Positions 1 through 10,447 of a DNA stretch of 64,000 bases are shown here, piece after piece. Source of the stretch: Pestalotiopsis fici W106-1 (lineage: Eukaryota; Ascomycota; Sordariomycetes; Amphisphaeriales; Sporocadaceae); the NCBI RefSeq assembly GCF_000516985.1, contig NW_006917093.1:5737013-5801012 (forward strand), in the 5' to 3' direction. The translations under genes and the position numbers were made by a program. Position 1 is the first letter of the stretch, and the number at the start of each line of letters is the position of its first letter. Below the pieces are notes generated by a model, which saw nothing but the letters and a program-made list of their open reading frames with translations, had not been told where the DNA came from and ran no database searches.

Positions 1-1526
1 TGTCGCGCACTTGTTTTGCTTTGAGTGAGTGAATGATTCAGTGATTCCAACATGGATTCGACATTTCGGTAGTCTTCGTCTAAAGTGGATGATAAGGCTG
101 AGGCTGCAGGACATGCACCGTCAGAGAGGTTCCTGCGAAAGGGTGATTGTATCATTGCTGGCACGCAAAGCCCAGCGAAAAAAACACCTTGGGGGCGTCC
201 CGTGAAATCCTGCAAGCCATAAAACAAAGCCCATCTCACATGTAAAATGGTGTAATTTGCGAACATTCGGCCAGGCTACGGACGAGGCAATCCTCTCTGG
301 CGAGGCAGCCGATTCTTTACTGGAAATACTGACTAACCTCAGGTAGGTCGGTCGTTCTCATCCAAGTTCGGTATGCAGCCGACCCTGGCTTACAGTGAGC
401 ACCCTCCCGCCCGGGGGTGCAAATACGCAGTATATAGTGCAAGGCTCCCCCAAATCCGCATTCACTGGGCGCACTCTTCACAGCATTCCTTCCCGACTCT
501 TCGGGCTCACTTGGAGAGACAGATTGCTCTTTTGCCCAGTACTAATGGTCTCGATGCCGTTCGTATGGGACTACGTGCCGAGTTATCGCCTTAATCAGGC
601 AGGCTTGTTGAAATTCCTACACGACATCTTCACTGCTGACTCTTATCGGAAACGCATCAAATTTGAGGTGGGTTCATACTTAGTCTTGAATAAGCGACGT
701 CGAAACTAATGATATTGTCGCCGTAGACATTTGACGAAGACCACTACCGTGTCTATATTCCTCGACAACTTACCAAGGCAAGTGGGAAGAAGTGTAATTG
801 AGGAGACAGTCTGGCTAATAGCTGCTGGGGATCTAGGAAGAGAAGTCCGATTCATCTCTGGAGAAACATCGGTGGGCTAAGAAAGATGAAAATCCGTTCG
901 CTTGATTCAGTGTTGGGGATCCCATGTCAGCAGGCGGCGAAAACGACAAACATGCCTGTAGACCGGGAATACGCCGACCTGCAAAGGCTTTCTTTCAGAC
1001 CCTTGGAGGGCTGAAATGTGTGGCCAAAACTTCGCTATGTAGTAGCCAATGATTATCCCACATCATGTTTGACCGGGCGACCGATGACACGGGTGTTGGT
1101 GATGCGAGGGAACCCACAGAACCCACAGCCACGATGCATGTGAATCAGTGTACAGTCCTACCTCCATACGGATCCCTGCCTTGTCTATTTGGGGGCCAAA
1201 ATCCTGCTCCCGCACCCGCCTCCTTGGTCTTTCTTTCCAGTACTGGGTTTTTCCACTTTGCCATTGCATCCTGATCCGCTCTTCCCCCCCAAAACTGTAT
1301 TTGGCAATAATACTGCAACACGTTATCTGAGTACGCCCGAGTCATTGGCGCATCGCTGGATCCCTCTGCAGGCTGTGAGGCTGATCTGGCGCGTATTGAT
1401 TATATATGATCGGAGTAGGAGTACCGACTACTGACACCCAAGTAGGTACAGGCTTTCTTTGAACGTCTTCTTGTTGAGCACTGCAGTTGGTTATGTGATT
1501 GTTCATATACTCTAGACACTTGAGCA
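1..1526. other. Intergenic region, no supported gene
   Basis: Only short overlapping open frames occur on both strands. None has recognisable similarity, biased composition or a convincing splice structure. The right part is the upstream region of the CorA-like gene that starts at 1527. Confidence 0.6.
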
Positions 1527-3634
1527 ATGGTCTTAGCACCCGATCACACGGCCGAGTTCGAGGAGTCGCGACAGAAATATCAATTGTACCCGAGCAATGT
1601 CGTCAGGAAGCAAACCTCCATCTACGCTGTAGATAGGTATCGCCAACGCTTGCAACAAAAGCAGTTGTTCCATACATCTCACAGATCGCTGTATCTGTTG
1701 GATACAATAGTCAACAATGAGCGAACTCAAGGTAGATTTTACTGGCCCACTGTCAAAGTACCTGGCTAAGGTACTTGCTTCCACGCAGAACTCAGATTTA
1801 AGAATACGCAGCCAGAGACCTTGGATGTGCTCACGACCTATTTAACCAAGACGTCTGATCCTCTCTGGCGGTTCATTTTTCTTCAATCGCGCTCCTCGCG
1901 GTCTCCTCTAGGATGCACTAGGGAGCAGCTGGCCATGCTTCTCACGCATCACCAGGTAATGCCTTCGTTTCTAGACCTGGTCATGGCGTTCAGTCCCAGC
2001 TCAAAGCCACCGACACATGCCATGTTCAAGCACGAGAACTATCTTGAAAAAGACAGCCCCCGATTCGCCGTGCCTGGTCTTGGCAGATCAGGTCGTCAGA
2101 TTCAGTGTGCCTTCAATCTCTTATCGGTGGAAGCTACCGATGCACCAAACGAGGGCAACCCATGGCCGCTTCGTCAGACGGCTCTGTGCCACACGTTTGA
2201 TGTGGTGAGCGGACAGACACTATTCATTGTGCTAAAGGCAGACACAAACATTCTCAAACGCATTCACCAAGAAGCTCTCAATAACCCTGAAATGCAACCC
2301 AGCCTATTCACAAATGTTGAAAAATCTTTTGCTGCAACGCTGTTGGTTCAGCTCATCATAGTAGAGTGGTGTGCCGAGAATTGGGCGGATTACATCGAGT
2401 ACTTTGAGACAAAGGTGCGAGACAAGTCCATTGAAGGGAAAATGGCCCCCATTTCAGCTGCCACGACGTCCATGGCAATCGAGATGGATCTTTCTCGGAG
2501 GAGCACGACGACCTCACCAGCTGCGTCCAGAAAGGGAACCTTCCCCAGACAAACAACTTTCGGTCGAGACTCACGGCCGCCGACACGTATGCTCACGCAA
2601 ATTGACACCGATACGCCGGAAACACCCAGGGCTGTAGATGAATCCCAGCCTGCGAGTCCGGTCATGCCCAGATCCCCGCCCAGACGGCGGACATCGAGTC
2701 TTCGCCAGTCTGTTGCGGGCATGTTTACCAGAGCGTCGAGCTCTCAGTCCAAGAACGAGGACATTGAGATGGGGCACCGGAACAGCCACGAAGACGAGTT
2801 AGTCGAGTATGACCTTGATGAGAAACTATCCTTTGAAGAGTTTCAGAGAATGAACCGCTGGGGCTCAGAGCTTGAGCAGTCAATCATGGTCATTGGGCAA
2901 AATCTGGGGGTCCTGGAACAGTTGCAGAAGCATTATCGCGAGATCATTGAATCTCATGAATACCAGCAGCACATCAGGGCGAGCGATCTTACAAGTCGTA
3001 TCGCGACTTTCTTTAAGCGGATTGATGGAGTTTCACGAGATCTTGTCGTTCACAGAGATCGGCTGGAGGCGGTTGCGCGCACACTGGAAAATGACAAGGC
3101 CATGGTAAGGCTTCAAACCCGAATAGGGCTCAAAAGTGTTTGGTTGTTAACTGTATCCTCTAGTATGGAGCTGCGCTGCAGTACGAAAGCGCTCGAGTAT
3201 CGAAGCATTTTGCCGTTACGGCGAGGGAATCGGCCGACAGAATGGAAGACTGGACACGACAAATGCACAGCATAGCTATCAAGACGGAACACGAGACAGT
3301 GTCGATGCACGTCATCACCATCTTTACTCTCATCTTCCTCCCCGGAACCTTTGTTGCAGTAAGATACGGCTGGCCTCATGTTCGACATTTTATTACTGCT
3401 GGCCTGACCCAAATCCAGACCTTTTTCAGCAGCGGCGCGATTCAGTGGGATGAGGACGGAACCTTGGGCACAGATTATATAGCTAGACCTGGCGGCATGA
3501 AGTTGTTCTTCATCACCATTGTGCCTTTGACGGTGGTGATTATGATCATTTGGGGCTTGATCTACTGGGTCGCACGCCGACACAGGAAGGCCAAAAATGG
3601 GGACATGGTGCTCATAGAGGAGAAGACGCAGTAA
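1527..3634 (+). CDS. CorA-like divalent-cation transporter family membrane protein (fungal, 3 exons)
   Basis: Predicted 663-aa membrane protein. Exons are 1527-1731, 1789-3104 and 3164-3634; the introns are 57 and 59 nt with good GT..AG ends, and all phases agree. The long frame through 1821 opens only with TTG, so the ATG at 1527 in exon 1 is the likely start. The N-terminal two thirds look cytosolic, with a Ser/Thr/Arg-rich linker around nt 2470-2750 and then a long helical stretch. At the C-terminus are two hydrophobic segments, about nt 3307-3360 (contains IFTLIFLPGTF) and nt 3496-3570, and a basic tail. The layout of a cytosolic helical domain, two closely spaced C-terminal TM helices and a short tail is that of the CorA/Alr/Mrs2 superfamily. 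The hallmark GMN tripeptide after TM1 is not visible, so Mg2+ transport is inferred from architecture only. Many fungal paralogues with this layout are uncharacterised. Confidence 0.8.
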
Positions 3635-3735
3635 AATAGCAAAGTCTTTTTGACGGCGGTTTCGTACGATGTGTCAAGTATCCAGCTCTTTGCATATTGA
3701 GCCTTGCATATGACACTGCTGGAGGCGTTATTTTC

Positions 3736-4063
3736 TCAATGTTGCACGTAGGATTCAATGATCTCGCGTAAAATAACATCGGTGGCATCTGCAGGGTTTA
3801 TTCTGCCTTTGTAGTAGATATCGTCAGCACACCATTCCATCCACTTCTCTGGGTAGAGAATCCTTCGCAGGTCTTCCCCTCTGTTAGAAAAGGTCAGCTG
3901 CAGAACGAAGTCCTTCTATTGGCGACAAGGGTACCTACATAGGTGTAGCCAGGCGGAGCGCCTCACAAACCAGTCTGTTTTCAGCACACTGCCGTCCCAG
4001 GGTCGTACCTCTAGCGAGACTAAGCTGCACTTGCACAGCCTCCAGCGCGCTGGAAATAGGCAT
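3736..4063 (-). CDS. Small conserved-looking protein, 89 aa, two exons, function unknown
   Basis: I reconstructed this gene from the minus strand; each exon alone is too short to stand out. Exon 1 is 4063-3939 (ATG at 4063, begins MPISSALEAVQVQLSLARG). The intron is 3938-3881, 58 nt, with donor GTAGGT, a CTGAC branch site and acceptor ACAG. Exon 2 is 3880-3736 and ends TGA. The two exons sum to 270 nt, exactly 90 codons. Exon 2 encodes a dense aromatic/acidic stretch (EKWMEWCADDIYYKGRINP) followed by a helix-like tail, which looks like real protein. The gene is divergent from the kinase at 4422 and shares a 358-bp promoter with it. It lies tail to tail with the CorA-like gene. I do not recognise the family. 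No signal peptide or membrane segment is visible. Confidence 0.6.
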
Positions 4064-4421
4064 GGTGGCATACCTACCTACCTACAATGCCTGGCTATCT
4101 CTCCAATACTGCCATTTCTGTTTTCGGCCCCCATCGTGCCAGCCGCAAGGCCGTTGCAGATTTGCTTCAGAAGCGATATATATCTTTCAGCCTTGGGGAA
4201 ATTCTTTGTTTTCACTTTTTTTTTTAATACTCGAAGCCTTGTTGTTCTCTCTGCCGATTCTGCTCTGCTCTTACATAACGAATGATACACTATAATTTTC
4301 ATACTCGTGTGCGGTAATCGAATTGCCTCTTCATTGCCTCTTGCGGATCCGTATAGCTACAAGCTAGCAGCGCCATTGGCGCCAAAGCCACCACTCACAA
4401 GCGATACCGAGTTCCGTCTCA
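4064..4421. promoter_or_regulatory. Divergent intergenic promoter region (89-aa gene / kinase)
   Basis: This 358-bp gap separates two genes that start on opposite strands. It has a CCTACCTACCTAC tract near 4070 and a T-run near 4220. No specific factor site can be assigned. Confidence 0.45.
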
Positions 4422-7000
4422 ATGGCAGAGAACGTGGATGCGCGTCCAGGGGACGACTTCGCCCAATGGGTGGAAACAACACGAGCAAGATACATTGGCC
4501 AGGATCTACGCGAAAATTCCCTTACCTACATTCCATATTCCGAGTTGACAAAGTACTGGAGTATCACAAAGATCAACGCGGTGCTTCGATCCTATGACAA
4601 GCCGCTGCCATTTGATGCGCCGAGCATCCAATCGGCCTACCTGCGCATCTTTTCTGCCCTCGTTTGGACCGGCACCACACGACGTTTTCTAGGTCTAGTT
4701 CTGACCGATGCCCTGGACGATCACCGATGGCCCTTGGTCGACCCTCCAAGGAATTGGCATATCCACAACCGTGGCGCTTTGGGTGACTTTGAGAATCTCC
4801 AAACGGAACAATGGATTTTCTTCCCATATCACTTTGAAAAGACTAGGCTCTATAAGACCCAATTGGAAAGTGATTGTATTCTCCCCATCGAGTCACTTGA
4901 GACCATCTTTAAGCGCGGCGAGTCTCTTGTTCATAAAATCAAGATCAATGACGACTATAATGGCTTGGTGGGTTTCGATTTCCATATCAGCCCAAGTACG
5001 TGTTCCTGAATTGCTGACAAGGCAGTAGGGCTCCGAGTCAAAGGGAGGATATCTTGCCCTCAAAGAATATGAGCTCAAGTATGCCGAGGAGCGTTACCAG
5101 ACAGAAGTCGATGCTCTGACGATGCTCCGTCAAAGTCCATCCGAGAATCTAATCACCTTCTACGGCTCTTTCCGCAAAGATGGCCATGGTTTCATTATCC
5201 TGGACTTTGCCGACGGAGGCGACTTGAAGGCGTTTTTCCAGGAAACGCCTCCACCAATGACGGCTGAAGACACCCGGGTCTTTTGGAAAAGTCTCATCAT
5301 GTCACTACAGGGTCTCGACAGGATACATCAATTGATGAGCGTCGACAGTCACATGAAGAGTATTATCCAAGGGTGAGCGCATACCCAAGAGAAAGACCTG
5401 CTTGCCTGCGTTTTATTGACCAAGACGACAGTATCCACCAAGACATCAAGCCTGCCAATATTCTTTTGATGAAGGGTTCGTCGGGTTCGCCCTATGACTT
5501 CCAGCCCAAGATTGCAGACTTTGGTTTATTCAGTCATGCGAGGAAGACAAGAAGCAATAGTGACGAAGCCAAAGGCCCAAATAAGTACGGTAACCAGATC
5601 TACAGTAAGATGTCCAAGCCTAGAATATAATGATCCCGAAACTAATTTTCTCGCTAGGCGCCCCCGAAGTCAGCACAAACGTGCGCAACAAATTCAAAGG
5701 GATCAGTCTAATCACCCCAGGTGCCGACATCTTTTCTTTCGGCGCAGTATTGAGTGCTGCCGCTGCTTTTGTGGCCGGTGGCACCCAGCTCATTCAAGAA
5801 TATCTTGTCAAGCGGAAAGCTGCACACGCCAAACTAAGGAGATTCTCCAAGACGGACTTTGAGGGTTGTTTTCACGCCGGGACAGAAAAGTTCCCAGTCA
5901 TTGAAGAGATGCACAGCTACATCAAAACATTCTGTCAGGACAAAAGACACGACCTCATCACTCCACAGATTCTCGATATTGTACAGCAACACATGCTACT
6001 CCCAAAGTCGTCCGAGCGAGATCAGGCCGCCGTGCTGATAGACCGCTTCAATAATATCCTTTGGAGCGAGCCACTGACCCCGACCATTAGTCTTTCAATC
6101 CGGCGGAGGTCAACCTGGATGACAAGTAGCGACAACGGTGAGACGACGCCAACCAGTCTCAAAAGCATCCGCAGCATCAACACTTTTTTCGAGGGTGGCA
6201 AAAGCTGGCTGGGTAGCCGGGCGGCCGAGAACAGCAAGGTCCTCGACTCGACCGTCAAGAACTTGATTGACCAAATCACGCGGAATCTGCGGGACCGTGA
6301 CCAGTTCTTCTTCATTGACGACTCGACCAGCATGAGGCCGCACGAGCGCATCGTGCTCGAGGGTTTCCAGGCCCTCTCGTCCATTGCCAAGCGGCTCGAC
6401 CCAAACCGGGTCGAGCTCGCGTTTGCGTCGCGGCCAAAGGACGTCTACCGCGCCCGCGCCACCCGCAAGCTGGTCAAGATTGTAAAGACGCACCGGTACG
6501 AGCACGAACCGACCATGATGGCCAAGAGTCTGTCGGAGCTCGTCGAGCACCAGATTATCCGCAAGCTGCCCGTCAAGAAGATGGGCTTCAATATCAATCC
6601 CATTGCCCGCAAGCATGTCAGCGTGTACATATTCACGGACGGAAACTGGGGCGACGACCCAGAGGGTGCCTGCCACGTCGAGGATGCCGTCAAGTACCTA
6701 ATGGACGAGGTCGGCCGCCGTCGTCTCACAAGGCAGCAGGTCACCCTGCATTTCGTCCGATTTGGCGACAGCGAAGCGGGCGGTCGCCATCTGGAGTACC
6801 TGGATCGTTTTGGAGAGAAATATGATTGGTAAGTCTCGCTCACAAGTTTATTCCCGGCTGAAACAACTTTTGACTGATGATACTAATGAATGCTTGTGTT
6901 TAGCGACATTGTCGATGTAAAACATATCTCGAGTGACGTTGAATCATTATTTGTTGGGCCGCTCACATATCATAATGATAGGAGGGACGAGACGCGGTAG
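4422..7000 (+). CDS. Protein kinase-like protein with C-terminal VWA-like domain (5 exons)
   Basis: Predicted 776-aa protein. My exons are 4422-4967, 5029-5372, 5432-5604, 5658-6828 and 6904-7000, which sum to 777 codons. The central part is a protein-kinase fold: a glycine-containing strand then LALKEY (putative ATP lysine about residue 194), a catalytic loop HQDIKPANIL (about 299-308), DFG in KIADFGLF (about 326-328), and SAPEV right at the exon 3/4 junction. The catalytic loop has Gln where the usual HRD arginine sits. The C-terminal third resembles a von Willebrand A domain. FFIDDSTSM (about 573-581) has the DxSxS metal-site pattern, and the later strand VYIFTDGNWG fits as well. Intron 1 is uncertain: 4968-5028 restores a glycine-rich loop, but a stronger donor at 4996 with an acceptor at 5047 also keeps frame. 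Substrate and role are unknown. Similar kinase-VWA proteins occur in filamentous fungi, and signalling or a vegetative-incompatibility-type role is possible but not shown. Confidence 0.8.
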
Positions 7001-7387
7001 GACCAGATGACTCTCGACGAACAAATGCATTAATACTTGTGTATACTCTGCTTTCCTTCAAGATACCCGATCTATACCCCCTTTTTTTCATTTTCAGCCA
7101 GTTCATCCAGGAGATTATATAGAATGCAGAATGGCGCAAAGTATCTTTGGCGCGCCGCATGCAGAAGGAGTTTTGATACTACACGTGTTCATACTCTGCA
7201 TATAGTGTACTGCTCCCAACTCGGACCAGTTTTGCTTCAGTGCGTAGGATAACATATCTGAAGTATTCACAATAAAATATCGCCCTGTGGTGGCGATTTG
7301 TAAACACCACCTGGAATTTAAACCTTGAGATTACAAAATTATTAAGGGCTAGTGTATAAAGGGGTATTGAGCTAATCCATCATCATC
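7001..7387. other. Convergent 3' intergenic region
   Basis: This is 387 bp between the stop codons of the kinase-VWA gene and COG3. It is A+T-rich towards the right and presumably holds both 3' UTRs and poly(A) sites. No gene is seen. Confidence 0.6.
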
Positions 7388-9863
7388 TCACCGCTTTGCA
7401 CCACCAACCTCCTTCTGTGCCTGGGCATTGATCTGAATAGCTTCCTTCAGCTTGCCAACCACCTCTGGCTGCCCGCCAAATGCAGTCAATAGCTTTTCAT
7501 TCAATTCGGTCTCAACCTGTGCCGAAGTCTTTGCGCCCTTCTTGCCACTCTTTGCTGCATTCACCAAGCCGCCCCATCGCTGCGTAAAAGCATAAATACT
7601 TTGGCGCAGTAGCTCGTCCAATTTTTCACTGGCGTCCTGCACACCATCATTGATGTTGGCTGGTTTAGAATTGTTTGCAGCAGTGGCGGAAGACCACAGG
7701 CCCAGGGACAAGGAACCACCCAAGATGCCCCTGAACAGACCCATCCAGTTCTGCGGTGAAAGGGCATCCCAAATCTGCCCAAAGTGCTGCATGTTTGTAG
7801 TTGTCTGCGAGCGAACATCGCCAATTTCGAGTGATACAAGCTCATTCTTGACAATGAGAAGATTCTTGATCATGAACAGATCGGGATCGGGGTCGGGATC
7901 CGTAGATTTCGTAGACTTGATGCGGGTTTCAATTCTCTGCAACGCAAGTATCGTCTCGTGGATAATCTTGAAGACCACGGAACTTGACTTTTGCTACTTC
8001 GGATTAGCATTCTCATGTTTCGACCAAGCTCGAGAAAGATACTTACGCTGCGCTCTTTTGGCATAGCCTGGTCATACATGACGAGGAGCTCCAAAGCTTT
8101 CTTGGCCAGAGGATGTGCGTTGGATGAGGCAACACCATTCACTACCGGGCCGATCTTGATGGTTTCAGGTGAGACAGCTGGACGGGTAATGGACTGTGTG
8201 ATTTCGTTTTCGAATGCCGTGTCTGCGAAAGGCCACAAATGCTCCATCAATAGTCTTGCTGTAAGCTCTTGGCAGTGCTGAGAATAGCGCGAGATCTCTT
8301 CATCATAGTCCAGGAGCAAGTATTCATTAGTGATCCATCCGAGAAGGTTGCAAATAGTCTGCAAGTCGCTAGCCTGCAGGTTGGGTTGGAGCGTGTTGGC
8401 TATAGGCGCGACATTGGCGATGTTGACCAAAGTCTTCTGCTGACCTTTCATTGCAACGTATGCCGACTGGGTGTCCATACTGAATTGCGGGTCGATGGCA
8501 AAAATCTTGGCAAACAGACCAGCCTCGTCGTACGACCTCTCGTAACATTGCTTGATGAAGTTTCGTGACGCCATCCCTACATTGGCTTCTTTTGTCTCTT
8601 TTCGAAATGTCTCCAGGTCATGTTGTGTCATTGGCTTCAGATCTCTATCTCTGATGCTAGAATAGGAGAAGAAAATGTTGACGGCCGTATTGGCGTAATA
8701 GTCAAAATTATGTTCGGCGATCGGGTTTCCAGACTGATCAAAACCGCTGCGAATAACCCTTTGAACATTAGAGATTAGGCCGTCAGCTTCGAGGACTAGC
8801 TCTTCAAAACGTCCATAGGCCAGGGCATGACGAGCAGCTTCAGACTGGGTTGAAGCGATTTGCTTGGAAATCTCGCCCGATATGCGATCGAGGTGATTAC
8901 TGAACCCGCTCTCAACCAAATGAAGCGCTTTCGTCAACGAAGATTGGTATCGGGCCAGGTAGGATTCGGCATCTCGGTATGTTGGCTGGATACAGTCAGT
9001 ATTTGCGTGCCCCCGACAAGTAACAACGACAACTCACATGCTTGGCCATGAACCGAATACAAGCATCCGTGTTGGTCAGAATTTCCGCAAAATTCTCATG
9101 GTCTACCAGGCGACTTGCGCCAGGAGCATTCAGCCGCCTAGTCACGCCGTCTAGGTAAGCATAGTAGTGCAGTTCGGTCCCGACCTCGTCTGCCAACTTC
9201 TGAAGCCGTTTCTCCTCGGACAATAGGTCGTCGCATTGAGCCTGAAAAGACGAGGTCTGGTTCTCAACAGCACGGAAAGAGCTTGCCAATGTCTCTAACA
9301 ACTGTAGCGCTCCATTTGCATCCTCAATCAGCGTGTCCAGGTGTCGGTCGGTCAGAGCGAGCTGGTCCTGGTACACGAGGTACTCTTGCTGACTTGCCTC
9401 GAGCAATTGATCGTCAATGGACTCCGTGGGCTCCTCATACCTTTGGCCGACGGCGTCCTCTGGTTTTTGAATGTTCAGTGCCTCCAGAGAATAATTGATT
9501 CTCTTCTTCTTGCGTTTCTTCTTCGCGTCCTTTGCAAGCTGGGCCCGCACAACATGGTAAAAGTCCGAGTAGGACTTGGCCCTACGGAGTAGTGTCGCTT
9601 CGGGAGGTCCTTCGGTAGCATCGATTTCCTCGTAGAGATTTGCGAGGGGCTCTACAGCATCATTTTGATTCGAGCCCTGAAAGTCCGATTAGCATATAAA
9701 ACGTCGTAATCCTTGCTGTCAGCTAAAGGTGCTAAGGGCCAGCACGAACATTGAGCGGCTGCAAGAGAGATTCGCGTCTTTTGTGGCCAGTACTTTGGCT
9801 GATAGAAGGTGTCTTCTTTTGCGTCACTTCGGGGACGAAGCTGTACCAGGAATCCTCGTACAT
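7388..9863 (-). CDS. Conserved oligomeric Golgi complex subunit 3 (COG3/Sec34)
   Basis: Predicted 763-aa subunit of the COG tether, which captures retrograde vesicles at the Golgi. Exons, in transcription order, are 9863-9750, 9676-9038, 8985-8047 and 7987-7388; the three introns (73, 52 and 59 nt) are all phase 0. The start at 9863 gives a short exon beginning MYEDSWYSFVPEV; the ATG-bearing exon is otherwise easy to miss. The Sec34 core is clear: a coiled-coil N-terminal half (RHLDTLIEDANGALQLLETL), then the family signature region FFSYSSIRDRDLKPMTQHDL and MDTQSAYVAMKGQQ. A basic patch (KKKRKKKR) precedes the coiled coil. A DPDPDPD acidic repeat lies near the start of the last exon. Length matches fungal COG3. 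The gene is divergent from FMP25. Confidence 0.93.
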
Positions 9864-10447
9864 CCTGAAGGACAGTGCTGTTTGCTCAGCTAAGTCGTTG
9901 TTGGAGGCAGTTCACGGTCCCCACCTGACTTGGAATATGCCACGATAGCCCAGAGCGCGAGAGTCGACATCGGCACGGGAGCTCAAATGGCACAGGCCAT
10001 ATTTCCTTAGTGGGGGGCACCGCGGTAGGTGTCTCAAGGCAGGGGCAACGGGCCGGAGCTCAATTTTGGCCGGCCCCCGCTGAACATGAAGCTCTTCCAA
10101 TGCTCTTTTAGTGGAGTCTGCGGGCTCTGTGTTCTCAAACTGGCAACATTTTAGCAAGCTCGATGCGGAAGACCCTGCAGCAATTGCCTGGGTATCGCTA
10201 AAGCTCTAGGAATCGCAAAGTGGGGCTAAAGATTTAGAGCTTCTTCCAATGATGATGAAGGTATTTTCATGACCTCACCATTCTCAACCCTGCCAAAAAC
10301 GTCTTCAAGCTCAAAAGACACCACTTTGCTGTGTGTGTTTTCGTGAAAGATTTCAGGATTATGTTAAGTTTCTTATTTCGGTGGCCACAATAATTTTTCT
10401 TTTTCCATTCAACAATCGCTTCGTCCTGAAGCGCATCCATACTCGAC
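9864..10447. promoter_or_regulatory. Divergent promoter region COG3 / FMP25
   Basis: A 584-bp gap between two outward-facing start codons. The minus-strand frame at 9912-10157 resembles no known protein and is treated as chance. No specific factor site is assigned. Confidence 0.5.

Noticed and set aside
1821..1823. Start of the CorA-like protein at 1821
   Set aside because: The codon is TTG, and a spliced upstream exon from ATG 1527 joins in frame through a normal 57-nt intron.
6110..6676. 188-aa open frame antisense to the VWA part of the kinase gene
   Set aside because: Overlaps clear coding sequence on the plus strand; no recognisable features.
9912..10157. 81-aa minus ORF in the COG3/FMP25 promoter
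   Set aside because: Not in frame with COG3, no splice link, no family features.
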